Assembly (NCBI RefSeq): GCF_004348995.1
Contig: NZ_SMKQ01000054.1
Coordinates: forward strand, 1 to 43,397
Direction: 5' to 3'
DNA: 43,397 nucleotides
Origin: Nonomuraea terrae
GTDB lineage: Bacteria > Actinomycetota > Actinomycetes > Streptosporangiales > Streptosporangiaceae
In this document: in pieces, positions 25,745-34,021 of the stretch
How positions within the stretch are numbered: position 1 is the stretch's first letter
Layout: each line of letters opens with the position of its first letter
The notes under the pieces: generated by a model
The model's database searches: none
Seen by the model: the letters and a program-made list of their open reading frames with translations, nothing else
Told to the model about the DNA's origin: nothing
Made by a program: the position numbers and the translations under genes

Positions 25745-27226
25745 GTGAGCGACGAACTTCCCGAGCAGATGCGCATCCGGAGGGAGAAGCTCGACCGCCT
25801 TCGTCACGAGGGCGTCGACCCTTACCCGGTGACCTTCCCCCGTACGGCGACCAACGCCGAGGTCAGGGAGAAATACCAGGGCCTGGAGCCCGACTTCGCC
25901 ACCGGCGACACGGTGGGCGTCGCGGGGCGCGTCATGCTCAACCGCGTGGGCGGCAAGCTGTGCTTCGCCACGCTCCGCGACGGCGGCGCCGACCTCCAGG
26001 TCATGATCTCGCTCGACAAGGTGGGCGAGGAGTCGCTGGCCTCCTGGAAGCGCGACGTCGACCTGGGCGACCACGTGGGCGTCACCGGCGAGGTCATCAC
26101 CTCGCGCCGCGGCGAGCTGTCCATCCTGGCCGACAGCTGGCAGATCACCGCCAAGTGCCTGCGCCCGCTGCCGGAGAAGCACGTCGGGCTCACCGACCCC
26201 GAGGCGCGGGTGCGCCAGCGCTACGTCGACCTCATCGTCAACGACGAGTCGAGGAAGATGGCCCGGCTGCGCAGCGACACCGTGCGCGCCGTACGCGACT
26301 TCTGGCATGAAGAGGGCTACCTCGAGGTCGAGACGCCGATGCTGCAGCCGATCCACGGTGGCGCCTCGGCCCGGCCGTTCAAGACCCACATCAACGCCTA
26401 CGACATGGAGCTCTACCTCCGCATCGCGATCGAGCTCTATCTGAAGCGGCTCGTGGTGGGCGGCATCGAGAAGGTCTTCGAGATCAACCGCAACTTCCGC
26501 AACGAAGGCGCCGACTCGACGCACAACCCCGAGTTCACCATGCTCGAGGCGTACGGCACCTACCTCGACTACAACGACATGGCCGACCTGACGCAGCGGA
26601 TGTACCAGAAGGCCGTCGTGGCGGCCCTGGGCACCACGGTCGTCGTCCACGACGGCGTCGAGGTCGACCTCGGCATCGCCGAGTGGCCGCGCATCACGCT
26701 CTACGGCGCGGTGTCGCAGGCCGTCGGCGAGGAGATCACCACCTCCACCACGCTGGAGGAGCTGCGCAAGATCGCCGACAGCCGTGAGATCAACTGGGAC
26801 CCGAAGTGGGGCTCGGGCAAGCTCGTGCAGGAGCTGTTCGAGGCGCTGGTGGAGCACACGCTCGTGCAGCCCACGTTCGTCATGGACTACCCGCTGGAGA
26901 CCTCGCCGCTGACCCGGCAGCACCGCGACAACCCGCTGCTCACCGAGAAGTGGGACCTCATCGGCTTCGGCACCGAGCTCGGCACCGCCTACTCCGAGCT
27001 GGTCGACCCGATCGAGCAGCGCCGCCGTCTGACCGAGCAGTCGCTGCTGGCCGCCGGCGGCGACCTGGAGGCCATGCAGCTCGACGAGGACTTCCTGCAG
27101 GCCCTCGAATACGCGATGCCGCCGACGGGCGGCATGGGCGCCGGCATCGACCGCATGATCATGGCCTTCACCGGCAAGAACATCCGCGAGACCATCCTCT
27201 TCCCGCTGGTCAAGCCGACCCACTGA
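25745..27226 (+). CDS. lysS: Lysyl-tRNA synthetase, class II
   Basis: 493 residues from GTG 25745. It charges tRNA-Lys. The N-terminal OB-fold anticodon domain runs from about 50 to 150, and the class-II catalytic core follows. Motif 2 is FEINRNFRNEGADSTHNPEF and motif 3 is GMGAGIDRMIM near the C-terminus; FGTELGTAYSEL is typical of LysRS. No Shine-Dalgarno is visible, in keeping with a leaderless start. It converges on a P450 gene across a strong hairpin. Confidence 0.98.
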   Translation: MSDELPEQMRIRREKLDRLRHEGVDPYPVTFPRTATNAEVREKYQGLEPDFATGDTVGVAGRVMLNRVGGKLCFATLRDGGADLQVMISLDKVGEESLASWKRDVDLGDHVGVTGEVITSRRGELSILADSWQITAKCLRPLPEKHVGLTDPEARVRQRYVDLIVNDESRKMARLRSDTVRAVRDFWHEEGYLEVETPMLQPIHGGASARPFKTHINAYDMELYLRIAIELYLKRLVVGGIEKVFEINRNFRNEGADSTHNPEFTMLEAYGTYLDYNDMADLTQRMYQKAVVAALGTTVVVHDGVEVDLGIAEWPRITLYGAVSQAVGEEITTSTTLEELRKIADSREINWDPKWGSGKLVQELFEALVEHTLVQPTFVMDYPLETSPLTRQHRDNPLLTEKWDLIGFGTELGTAYSELVDPIEQRRRLTEQSLLAAGGDLEAMQLDEDFLQALEYAMPPTGGMGAGIDRMIMAFTGKNIRETILFPLVKPTH

Positions 27227-27240
27227 GCACGCGTCAGCAC

Positions 27241-27270
27241 GAGGCGGCCGCGCACCCCCGCGGCCGCCTC
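27241..27270. terminator. Bidirectional hairpin between lysS and the second P450 gene
   Basis: GAGGCGGCCGCG pairs perfectly with CGCGGCCGCCTC (12 bp) around a CACCCC loop, between convergent stops. Confidence 0.85.
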
Positions 27271-27272
27271 TG

Positions 27273-28442
27273 CTAACGCCTGAGCCGTACGTGCAGCCTG
27301 GCCAGGCCGCGCAGCACGAGATTCCCCTTGTACGGCGGCTCAGGCTCGGCCAGGTCCAGGTCCGGCGCCGCCGTCGCGAGGGCCGACAGCGCGATCTCGC
27401 CCTCCATGCGGGCCAGCGTCGCGCCCAGGCAGAAGTGGATGCCGAGGCCGAAGGCCAGGTGGCGGCCCGGGTCGCGGGTCACGTCGAAGCGGTCGGGGTC
27501 GGAGAAGACCGCCGGGTCGCGGTTGGCCGCGCCGATCAGCGCCATCACCCGCGTGCCCGCGGGCACCGGTACGCCGCCCAGCTCCATGTCCTGCAGCGCC
27601 TGGCGGGCGGTGAGCTGCACCGGCGGGTCGTACCTCAGCACCTCCTCGACCACCTGCTTGGGATGCTCGGCGGCGTGCTTCAGCAGCCCGTGGCGGGTCA
27701 GGTTGAGCACGCCGTTCGCGATGAGGTTGACGGTCGTCTCGTGACCGGCCACGAGCAGCAGCACGCAGGTCGCCAGCAGCTCGCCCTCGGTCAGCTCGCT
27801 CACCTGGGTCAGGGCGCTCAGCAGGTCGTCGCCGGGGCGCTCGCGTCTGATCGCGATGAGCTCGCGGAAGTAGTCGCGGAACTCCTGCGCCGCCCGCCCG
27901 CTCTCCGCCGCGAGGTCGTCCGTCAGGATCGGGTCGAGGCCGCGGGCAAGGCTCTCGCTCCAGCCGCGGAAGCGCAGGTGGTCCTCCGGCGGCACGCCGA
28001 GCATCTCGCTGATCACCATGACCGGCAGCGGGTACGCCAGGCCCGACACGAGGTCGGCCTCCTTCGGCAGCGAGCTCACCAGGTCGGTGGTGATCGCCTC
28101 GATGCGCGGGCGGAGCCGTTCCAGCATGCGCGGGGTGAAGGCGCGGCTGACCAGGCCGCGGAGCCTCGTGTGGTCGGGCGGGTCCATCCACAGGAACGAC
28201 TGGGCGGGCTCACCTGTGGCCCTCATCGGGCCTGAGCCGCGGCCGAAACGGGGATCGCGCAGCAGAACGGTGCAGAGCTCGTGCGTGGTGGCGATGAGCA
28301 GGCCGGCACGCGTACGGAAGAGAGGGCCGTGTTCGCTCATCTCCCGATATCGGACATATGGATCACGGAGAAATTCCGGATCGAACGGATCGAAACCCAG
28401 GACGTCCGCGGGAGTGGCGGGAGGGGTGTTGACGTCGTTCAT
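27273..28442 (-). CDS. Cytochrome P450 (class I, bacterial)
   Basis: 389 residues from ATG 28442 (MNDVNTPPATPADVLG). A GTG 13 codons upstream is possible but has no ribosome site either. Motifs: AGHETT in the I-helix, ExxR as EVLR before YDPP, and the heme loop FGLGIHFCLGATLAR with ligand C338. It is similar in layout to the P450 at 17028 but clearly distinct in sequence. No redox partner gene is near. A minus-strand TTGACA (28495-28500) stands upstream, with several poorly matching -10 options, in an AT-rich 160-bp region shared with the divergent HTH gene. That arrangement suggests, but does not prove, regulation by the HTH protein. Confidence 0.94.
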   Translation of the reverse strand: MNDVNTPPATPADVLGFDPFDPEFLRDPYVRYREMSEHGPLFRTRAGLLIATTHELCTVLLRDPRFGRGSGPMRATGEPAQSFLWMDPPDHTRLRGLVSRAFTPRMLERLRPRIEAITTDLVSSLPKEADLVSGLAYPLPVMVISEMLGVPPEDHLRFRGWSESLARGLDPILTDDLAAESGRAAQEFRDYFRELIAIRRERPGDDLLSALTQVSELTEGELLATCVLLLVAGHETTVNLIANGVLNLTRHGLLKHAAEHPKQVVEEVLRYDPPVQLTARQALQDMELGGVPVPAGTRVMALIGAANRDPAVFSDPDRFDVTRDPGRHLAFGLGIHFCLGATLARMEGEIALSALATAAPDLDLAEPEPPYKGNLVLRGLARLHVRLRR

Positions 28443-28531
28443 CGCGGACCGATAAGTGCCGACATATCGCGAGTAGGTCACATATATCGGGTCATGTCAA
28501 TGGCGATCGTCACGCATGGTGATTGTTATGC

Positions 28532-28561
28532 TTGACCACCTTTCTACGATGCGTTTACCGT
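28532..28561 (+). promoter_or_regulatory. Promoter of the small HTH gene
   Basis: TTGACC (28532-28537), an 18-nt spacer and TACCGT (28556-28561) match a housekeeping-sigma promoter. Initiation near 28568 gives a ~39-nt leader ending in a GGGGGAGGG ribosome site. Confidence 0.6.
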
Positions 28562-28606
28562 CTGCGGGATCGATTTCGGCCCGCGGCTGTTGGGGGAGGG
28601 CTCCCG

Positions 28607-28819
28607 ATGGATGTGCTCACGGAAGGCATCGAGCTGAGCGAGGCGGATCTCGCTCTGCTGGCGGAGCTGGCCAAGGGGGTCACCGTCGACCGGGTGGGCA
28701 GGCGGCTCGACATCAGCGGCCGCACCGTACGCCGGCGGCTGCGCGCCATCTGCGACCGCATCGGCGTGGCCACGGCGATCGAGGCCGTGGCCTGGGCGGC
28801 CCGCCGTCAGCTCATCTGA
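28607..28819 (+). CDS. Small helix-turn-helix protein (LuxR/GerE-like)
   Basis: 70 residues from ATG 28607, preceded by GGGGGAGGG. Almost the whole chain is one HTH domain: LSEADLALLAELAKGVTVDRVGRRLDISGRTVRRRLRAICDRIGVATAIEAV is the LuxR C-terminal pattern of four helices, with GRTVRRRLR as recognition helix. There is no receiver or sensor domain. It is divergent from a P450 gene and could control it. Its 3' end meets the stop of the P60 gene with a 6-bp gap. Confidence 0.8.
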   Translation: MDVLTEGIELSEADLALLAELAKGVTVDRVGRRLDISGRTVRRRLRAICDRIGVATAIEAVAWAARRQLI

Positions 28820-28825
28820 GCCTGC

Positions 28826-29860
28826 TCAGTCCGCGATGCGTACGGCCCCCGCGTACGGCCGGCCCTCGATCGCGGCGATGCGGACGACGTCACCGGTTCG
28901 CGGCGCGTGCACCATCATGCCGCCGCCGAGGTAGATGCCGACGTGGTGCAGGTCGTTGTAGAAGAACACCAGGTCACCGGCGCGCAGCTCAGAGCGGTCG
29001 ATGTGCCTGCCGGACGTCCACTGGCTGCCGGTGTAGTGCGGCAGTGCGATGCCCACCTGCCGGTAGGCCGCCATCACCAGCCCGGAGCAGTCGTACGAGC
29101 TAGGCCCCTCGGCGCCCCACACGTACGGCTTGAGCTGCTGCGTCAGCGCCCAGCGCGCGGCGGCGGCGGCCTTGCCGTCGCCCGGGACCGGCAGGTTGAC
29201 GCGGGTGGCCCGGGTGCCGGGCCGGCCGGCCTCGCCGAGCGCCCGCTGGAAGAGGTTGCTTTCGATCTTGGTGACCAGTTTGGTGATCTTGTCGCGCTTG
29301 GTGTCGATGTCGGAGACCAGCTTCTCGACCTCTTCGATGCGCGTCTTGGCGCCGGCCCGTGCCCGCTCGGCCGCGTCCATGGCCTTGAGGAGCTGGGTGA
29401 CCTCCTCGCCCTGTTGCTGCTCCAGCGCGTACGTGGTGGCGGCCTGGTCGAGGAACTTCTCGGGGTCCTCGGCGGAGGTGAAGGTCAGGGCCCGGCTCAG
29501 GCCGCCGGTGATGTAGGCGTTCTGGGCCAGGGCGACGGCCTTGGCGCGCTTGGCGGCGAGATCGGCCTCGCTGGTGGCCAGCGTCTTCTGCGCGGCCTCG
29601 GCGGCCTTGCGCGCGGTCTTGAGCTTCTCGCGCTGGCCGTTGTACTGCTCGGCCAGCGTCTCGATATCGGTGTGCATCTTCTCGACCTGGTCGGCCAGGT
29701 CCTGGAGGGAAGGCTTGGGGTCGGCGGAGGCCGAACCGACCGGGACGGCGAGCAGCGTCGCGGCGACTGTGAGACTCACCACACCGAGAAGGCGTGATCT
29801 CCGCCCGCGTACGGACGGACGGGCGTGTCTGCCTTGGCGCTCGCGCAAGCGCTTCACCAA
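28826..29860 (-). CDS. Secreted NlpC/P60 peptidoglycan endopeptidase (c-di-AMP regulated)
   Basis: 344 residues from GTG 29860, with AGGAG 8 nt upstream. Residues 1-46 are a signal peptide with an Arg-rich head and a cut near SASA. Residues ~48-215 are a coiled coil (QDLADQVEKMHTDIETLAEQ and on). Residues ~230-344 are the NlpC/P60 domain, with the triad C258 (YDCSGL), H306 (HHVGIYLG) and H318 (MVHAP). It cleaves peptidoglycan stem peptides outside the cell. The leader holds a c-di-AMP riboswitch with a good promoter, so synthesis should fall when c-di-AMP is high. It is a paralogue of the gene at 170-1270 with the same layout. Confidence 0.95.
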   Translation of the reverse strand: MVKRLRERQGRHARPSVRGRRSRLLGVVSLTVAATLLAVPVGSASADPKPSLQDLADQVEKMHTDIETLAEQYNGQREKLKTARKAAEAAQKTLATSEADLAAKRAKAVALAQNAYITGGLSRALTFTSAEDPEKFLDQAATTYALEQQQGEEVTQLLKAMDAAERARAGAKTRIEEVEKLVSDIDTKRDKITKLVTKIESNLFQRALGEAGRPGTRATRVNLPVPGDGKAAAAARWALTQQLKPYVWGAEGPSSYDCSGLVMAAYRQVGIALPHYTGSQWTSGRHIDRSELRAGDLVFFYNDLHHVGIYLGGGMMVHAPRTGDVVRIAAIEGRPYAGAVRIAD

Positions 29861-29872
29861 CCAAGCTCCTCT

Positions 29873-30015
29873 CGTGGACGCCTACCGGGTTAGCTGACGG
29901 GTTCGGGCCGGAGCAGCCCTACCGAGCGACCTCGGATTCACCCCTTGTGGTGGCGTTCTGGGGAGGCCACCGGCGGGTCCCCGGCTCCCCTTGCGGGGAT
30001 TGGGCGTGTCTCCCG
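29873..30015 (-). ncRNA. c-di-AMP (ydaO/yuaA-type) riboswitch
   Basis: On the minus strand the leader contains GCCGGGGACCC, then AGGGGTGAATCCGAGG, CTCGGTAGGGCTGC, GGCCCGAACCCGTCAGC, and ends TAACCCGGTAGGCG. These are the conserved blocks of the ydaO riboswitch in the right order. In actinobacteria this RNA commonly precedes cell-wall hydrolase genes, as here. The 3' edge is well defined; the 5' edge (GGGAGACACGCC) is approximate. A variable hairpin (GGTGGCC...GCCACC) replaces one peripheral stem. Confidence 0.93.
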
Positions 30016-30048
30016 CGTGTGGGGACACACGGGGAACATCGTCGCTGG

Positions 30049-30077
30049 ACACTAATGCACTCCGGGTTCGTGCTCAA
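30049..30077 (-). promoter_or_regulatory. Promoter of the c-di-AMP riboswitch/P60 transcript
   Basis: On the minus strand TTGAGC (30077-30072), a 17-nt spacer and TAGTGT (30054-30049) fit a housekeeping promoter. Initiation near 30042 lies about 25 nt before the riboswitch. The 180 bp further right carry no gene. Confidence 0.6.
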
Positions 30078-30280
30078 CCGGAACTGCCGACTTCGTAGGC
30101 CTTCCACAGCTGGGGAGTCGCGAGGTGAAGGCGTGTACTCCCGTGCACAACGGGCATTTTGCCCTGATTGTCACGCTTCGGTGCCCGACGATTGGGGTCC
30201 GGGCGCGTGTCCACCTGGCCACAAGATGTAACAAGATGGGGCGGGACATGGGAGTTAAGGCTGAGCCGTAATGACATCTG

Positions 30281-30286
30281 TACGCT
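30281..30286 (+). promoter_or_regulatory. -10 box of the N-acetyltransferase transcript
   Basis: TACGCT ends 8 nt before ATG 30295. The intervening GGAGAGCC contains GGAG, so either leaderless or very short-leader translation is possible. Confidence 0.4.
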
Positions 30287-30294
30287 GGAGAGCC

Positions 30295-30864
30295 ATGGAG
30301 CAGGTGGCCGAACCGACGTTGTCCGAGACCGCGGTGGTGGTGCGGCGCGCCCGTACCCCCGACGTGCGGACGATCAGGCGCCTCGTCGACACCTACGCGG
30401 GCGCGGGGCCGCGGCTCCTGGAGAAGGCCACGGTGACGCTGTACGAGGACGTACAGGAGTTCTGGGTGGCCGAGCGGGGCGGGCAGGTCGTCGGATGCGG
30501 CGCGCTCCACGTGCTGTGGGAGGACCTCGCCGAGGTCCGCACCGTCGCCGTGGACCCCGTGTGCCGGGGCATGGGCATCGGCCACCGCATCGTCTCGGCG
30601 CTGATACAGCAGGCGAAGGATCTGGGGTTGAGGCGTGTATTCTGTCTGACTTTTGAGGTCGACTTCTTCGCCAGACACGGCTTTCGCCGGATACAGGGCA
30701 CGCCGGTCTCACCCGAGGTGTACGCCGAACTCCTGGCCTCGTACGACGAGGGTGTGGCGGAGTTCCTCGATCTGGAGCACGTGAAGCCGAACACCCTGGA
30801 CAACACCCGCATGCTGCTGCATCTCACATCGGGTGACGCGGGCGCTGACCACATGGAAAGGTGA
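30295..30864 (+). CDS. Amino-acid N-acetyltransferase (N-acetylglutamate synthase-like GNAT)
   Basis: 189 residues from ATG 30295. An ATG at 30271 is in frame, but the -10 box lies between the two. The GNAT fold is clear: VVVRRARTPDVRTIRRLVD, VAERGGQVVGCGAL, then the acetyl-CoA motif VAVDPVCRGMGIGHRIV. The end EVYAELLASYDEGVAEFLDLEHVKPNTLDNTRML is characteristic of the short actinobacterial NAGS (Rv2747 type), which makes N-acetylglutamate for arginine synthesis. The gene stands alone, far from an arg cluster. Confidence 0.9.
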   Translation: MEQVAEPTLSETAVVVRRARTPDVRTIRRLVDTYAGAGPRLLEKATVTLYEDVQEFWVAERGGQVVGCGALHVLWEDLAEVRTVAVDPVCRGMGIGHRIVSALIQQAKDLGLRRVFCLTFEVDFFARHGFRRIQGTPVSPEVYAELLASYDEGVAEFLDLEHVKPNTLDNTRMLLHLTSGDAGADHMER

Positions 30865-30949
30865 TTGTTGATACCTATGTCGATACGTTGGGCAGCACAG
30901 GCATGTGTCCTGACACGTGCCACATGCGCACTTGAAGCGAGGTGACACG

Positions 30950-32512
30950 GTGAGCACCGGACAGCCGCCGTATCCGCAGAACGAATCCGGCGAAAATTCT
31001 GCGCCCGGCCCCTACGGGCAGCAGAACCCGGGCCGCCATCCTGGCGAGCCCGACCCGGACGCGACTGTGGTCGGCTACCGGGTGGACGATGCCTACGGGC
31101 AGCAACCCCCCTACGGACAGCAAGGCTACGGCCAGCCCCAGCAGGGCCAGCCCCCCTATGGCCAGCAACCCCAGTACGGCCAGCAGCCCGACTACGGCCA
31201 GCAGCCGCAGGCCCAGCCCGACTACGGCCAGCAGGGCTATGGTCAACAGGGCTACGGCCAGCAGGCCCAGCCTGACTACGGGCAACAGCAGGGCTACGGC
31301 CAGCAGGCCCAGCCTGACTACGGGCAACAGCAGGGCTACGGCCAGCAGGCCCAGCCTGACTACGGGCAACAGCAGGGCTACGGCCAGCCCGAATACGGGC
31401 AGCCCGATTACGGCCAGCAGGGCTACGGCCAGCAGGCTCACGCCCAGCAGCCCCAGTACGGGCAGCAGCCGCAGGCCCAGCCCGGCTACGGGCAGCAGCA
31501 GTACGGCCAGCAGCCGCAGTCGCAACCCGATTACGGGCAGCAGCAGTACGGCCAGCAGCCGCAGTCGCAACCCGACTACGGGCAGCAGCAGTACGGCCAG
31601 CCCGACTACGGCCAGCAGGCCCAGCAGGGTCAGCAGGGTTACGGTCAGCAGCCGCAGTCCGGCCAGCAGCCCCAGTACGGGCAGCAGCCCGACTACGGCC
31701 AGAGCTACGGCCAGCAGCAGCAGTCGCAACCGGGCTTCGCCCAGCCGCAGTACGGCCAGCAGTCGCAGTCGCAGCCCGACTACGGCCAGCAGGGCTACGG
31801 GCAGCAGGCTCACGGCCAGCAGCCCCAGTACGGGCAGCAGCCGCAGTCCCAGCCCGGCTACGGTCAGCCGCAGTACGGCCAGCCCGGCTACGACCAGCAG
31901 TACGGCCAGGGCTACGGCCAGCCGCAGCAGCCCGCGTACGGTCAGGCGCCGTACGGCCAGACGCCCTACGGGCAGCCCGGTTACGGCCCGATCGGCGTGC
32001 AGCCGCCCGGAGCCCCGGCGCCGCTGGCCGAGTGGTGGCAGCGCTGGGTGGCGCGGATCATCGACGGCATCCTGTTCGGCATCGTGCTGTTCGTCGTCAT
32101 GGTCGTCATTGGCGGCATCCTGCTGGCCACCTACGACTCGACGACCGGCACCATGTCGGGTATGTCCTCGTTCGTGGTCGGCATCATCGTGGCCGTCCTC
32201 GTGACGGCCATCTACGTCGGCTACGACTTCCTCATGCACAAGATGAAGGGCCAGACGCTCGGCAAGATGGTCCTGGGCATCAAGGTCGTGCAGGTCGGCC
32301 AGCCGATGCCGGCCGGTGGCGTGCCCACCGACGCCGCGCTCAAGCGCGCTCTGGCGACCTGGGGCGCCTACATCCTGATGCTGCTGCCGTTCGGCATCAT
32401 CCTGGCTCCGCTCGTGTGCGGCCTCAACGGGCTGTCCATGCTGTGGGACAAGCCGCTGCAGCAGACGCTCGCCGACAAGTTCGGCAAGACCGTCGTGGTG
32501 AAGATCAAGTAG
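30950..32512 (+). CDS. RDD-family membrane protein with a YGQQ-rich prion-like N-terminal domain
   Basis: 520 residues from GTG 30950, with GAGGTGA 4 nt upstream. Residues ~45-350 are almost only Tyr, Gly, Gln, Pro, Ser, Asp and Ala, in repeats such as YGQQ, DYGQQ and GYGQP. Three perfect copies of [14 protein letters not shown] start at residue 105. The composition resembles the low-complexity domain of FUS-type proteins. From ~356 ([20 protein letters not shown]) comes the RDD domain: helices about 368-390, 405-425 and 470-490, and the stretch [23 protein letters not shown] proteins are integral membrane proteins of uncertain function, some linked to ion exchange. The long repeat is probably cytosolic and disordered. 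A good terminator follows, then a second RDD gene. Confidence 0.92.
   Translation: MSTGQPPYPQNESGENSAPGPYGQQNPGRHPGEPDPDATVVGYRVDDAYGQQPPYGQQGYGQPQQGQPPYGQQPQYGQQPDYGQQPQAQPDYGQQGYGQQGYGQQAQPDYGQQQGYGQQAQPDYGQQQGYGQQAQPDYGQQQGYGQPEYGQPDYGQQGYGQQAHAQQPQYGQQPQAQPGYGQQQYGQQPQSQPDYGQQQYGQQPQSQPDYGQQQYGQPDYGQQAQQGQQGYGQQPQSGQQPQYGQQPDYGQSYGQQQQSQPGFAQPQYGQQSQSQPDYGQQGYGQQAHGQQPQYGQQPQSQPGYGQPQYGQPGYDQQYGQGYGQPQQPAYGQAPYGQTPYGQPGYGPIGVQPPGAPAPLAEWWQRWVARIIDGILFGIVLFVVMVVIGGILLATYDSTTGTMSGMSSFVVGIIVAVLVTAIYVGYDFLMHKMKGQTLGKMVLGIKVVQVGQPMPAGGVPTDAALKRALATWGAYILMLLPFGIILAPLVCGLNGLSMLWDKPLQQTLADKFGKTVVVKIK
31262..31387. repeat. Three identical tandem 42-bp units in the prion-like domain
   Basis: Units at 31262-31303, 31304-31345 and 31346-31387 are identical at the DNA level, even at synonymous sites (CCT for Pro, CAA for one Gln), so they arose by recent duplication. 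Longer imperfect repeats continue to ~31990. Confidence 0.95.
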
Positions 32513-32532
32513 TCTTCGCGGGAGTAAAACAG

Positions 32533-32555
32533 GGGGCCGGCTTCGTGCCGGCCCC
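32533..32555 (+). terminator. Intrinsic terminator after the prion-like RDD gene
   Basis: GGGGCCGGC and GCCGGCCCC form a 9-bp perfect stem with a TTCGT loop, followed by TATGTTTTGT, one of the few U-rich tails in the window. Confidence 0.85.
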
Positions 32556-32623
32556 TATGTTTTGTCCGGGCGACCGTACCAAAATGGGGGGATCCGAGCC
32601 GCCGATGACGCGAGGTGGGAGTT

Positions 32624-33109
32624 ATGGCCGGCACGCCCCCAGCGGGCCCGGCGCCCGCGGAATGGTGGGAACGCCTGGCCGCCAGGCTCATTGAAGCGCT
32701 CGTCTTCGGCGTCTTCTATTACATTCTGTTCATCGCCCTGTGGGGCATCTTCCGGACTGTCGGGATGTCCGAGATGCTCGGCGGGAGACTGCCGGGTGTG
32801 TTCTCATGGGCAGCGGCCGGCGCCGCTTATGCCGGCTACGACTGGTGGGCCCATTCGCGGCGTGGGCGCACCTTCGGTAAGGCGATCATGCGGATTCGCC
32901 TGGAGCCCCGGGATCTACCGTCCCGGTCTCTGCTCAAACGGGCGCTGGTCTATCCCGCGCCTGCCATGCTGATGGGCATTCCGGTGGTGAATCTGGTGGC
33001 GGGAATGCTGCTCTTCGGCGTCGGGTTGCTCATCCTGATCGACAAGCCGCTCGAGCGGGGGCCGCACGACCGGCTGGCCGGAACACGTGTGGTGAAAGAT
33101 CTTCGGTGA
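32624..33109 (+). CDS. RDD-family membrane protein
   Basis: 161 residues from ATG 32624, with GAGGTGGGAG just upstream (an earlier in-frame start at 32615 is less likely). It opens with a short Pro/Ala segment and then the RDD pattern EWWERLAARLIEALVFGVFYYILF. Further hydrophobic segments are near 56-72 and 118-138, with RRGRTFGKAIMRIRLEP between them, matching the KGxTxGKxxxGIxVV region of RDD proteins. It is a paralogue of the gene before it but lacks the YGQQ domain. It has its own start region after the terminator. Confidence 0.88.
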   Translation: MAGTPPAGPAPAEWWERLAARLIEALVFGVFYYILFIALWGIFRTVGMSEMLGGRLPGVFSWAAAGAAYAGYDWWAHSRRGRTFGKAIMRIRLEPRDLPSRSLLKRALVYPAPAMLMGIPVVNLVAGMLLFGVGLLILIDKPLERGPHDRLAGTRVVKDLR

Positions 33110-33199
33110 GACCTTCCGTACCTGCACGGATGCCTTTTCGCAAAATTTTCGCTTGATCCGGTAAGGACCCTGGAGAGACTGGCATTAGGCTATGGGGCG

Positions 33200-33238
33200 T
33201 CCGGCTTGCCGGATGTTGGCGCCCCTGCGCGCGCAGGG
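33200..33238 (+). promoter_or_regulatory. Two adjacent hairpins in the leader of the small membrane gene
   Basis: TCCGGC-TT-GCCGGA (33200-33213) and the perfect 16-bp palindrome CCCTGCGCGCGCAGGG (33223-33238) follow a TAGGCT -10-like hexamer (33186-33191). They may form a structured leader, or terminate the upstream RDD transcript. The rest of 33110-33369 shows no gene. Confidence 0.4.
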
Positions 33239-33369
33239 CGAGTGTGTGCCGCTATGGTCGGTTGCGGGTGGTTGTCGCCTGCTGTCATGGGGGAGCCGGG
33301 CTCTCCGTGACCCCGCTGCCAGCGCTTAAAGCGCCCCGAAACCCCGCTAGCCGTGGAGGCCGAGGACGA

Positions 33370-33516
33370 ATGGAAGCCCTAACAGACGTATTGTCAGCGC
33401 TCATCCCCCCGGTGGTGGTGGGCGGCGCCTTCATCTTTGGCGTAGTGAAGTTGGTCCGGTCCGAGGCCCTGGGCGGCCGGCGAAACCGCGAGGATCAGCC
33501 GGAGAGCCAGAACTGA
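33370..33516 (+). CDS. Small single-pass membrane protein
   Basis: 48 residues from ATG 33370, with GGAGG and GAGGA upstream: MEALTDVLSALIPPVVVGGA continues into a hydrophobic helix (about residues 10-28) and a basic/polar tail (KLVRSEALGGRRNREDQPES). A longer frame from 33244 is open, but its extra part is Arg/Cys-rich and unlike a protein. Small proteins of this kind before lsr2 seem to be common in actinomycetes; the function is unknown. Confidence 0.65.
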   Translation: MEALTDVLSALIPPVVVGGAFIFGVVKLVRSEALGGRRNREDQPESQN

Positions 33517-33548
33517 TCGGCCAGTCAGCCGAATCCCGTAGCGCTGAA

Positions 33549-33577
33549 TTGTCTCCACGCCTTTCCGGGTATATGTT
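33549..33577 (+). promoter_or_regulatory. Promoter of lsr2
   Basis: TTGTCT (33549-33554), a 17-nt spacer and TATGTT (33572-33577) match a housekeeping promoter. Initiation near 33584 leaves a ~37-nt leader with AAAGGA before the ATG. Confidence 0.6.
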
Positions 33578-33620
33578 TGGGCAGGCGAATGAAACAATGC
33601 TCCGCGAAAGGATTGCGTAG

Positions 33621-33953
33621 ATGGCCAAGCAGATCCAGGAGATTCTCATCGATGACCTCGATGGGGGCGAGGCCAATGAGACGGTCAGCTTCGCTATTGA
33701 CGGCTCCTCCTATGAGATTGACCTCAGCGACCTAAACGCGAAGAAGCTGAGGGACGCGCTCACGCCTTTCGTGCAGCATGCGCGCAGGGCGGGCACCGTA
33801 TCCACGCGCCGGCGTGGCCGCGGCGGCAGTCGCGCGATGACCCGGGAGAAGAGCTCCGAGATCAGGCAGTGGGCCAAGAATCACGGCCTGCAGGTCAGCG
33901 AGCGCGGCCGTATCGCCTCCACCATCGTGGAGAAGTACGAGCAGGCTCACTAA
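33621..33953 (+). CDS. lsr2: Nucleoid-associated protein Lsr2
   Basis: 110 residues from ATG 33621, with AAAGGA upstream. Lsr2 bridges DNA and silences AT-rich, often horizontally acquired genes, the actinobacterial counterpart of H-NS. The N-terminal dimerisation domain (MAKQIQEILIDDLDGGEANE to about residue 60) is followed by a basic linker (STRRRGRGGSR) and the DNA-binding domain. Its minor-groove motif RGR is at 95-97 in SERGRIAS. Length and motifs are typical. An inverted-repeat hairpin follows the stop. Confidence 0.97.
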   Translation: MAKQIQEILIDDLDGGEANETVSFAIDGSSYEIDLSDLNAKKLRDALTPFVQHARRAGTVSTRRRGRGGSRAMTREKSSEIRQWAKNHGLQVSERGRIASTIVEKYEQAH

Positions 33954-33970
33954 GGAGTCGGTCGGTCGAC

Positions 33971-34021
33971 CATGCGCTTATGATGCTCGCCTCGGACCCC
34001 GGCGACCGCCATAAGCGCATG
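33971..34021 (+). terminator. Long nested inverted repeat after lsr2
   Basis: CATGCGCTTATG (33971-33982) and CATAAGCGCATG (34010-34021) are perfect 12-bp arms. A second stem TCGCC/GGCGA lies inside. It starts 18 nt after the lsr2 stop and most likely ends its transcript, although it lacks a U-tract. Confidence 0.6.

Noticed and set aside
31090..31990. Repeat array that could be mistaken for CRISPR
   Set aside because: Repeats are in frame, contiguous and code for the YGQQ domain; there are no unique spacers and no cas genes.
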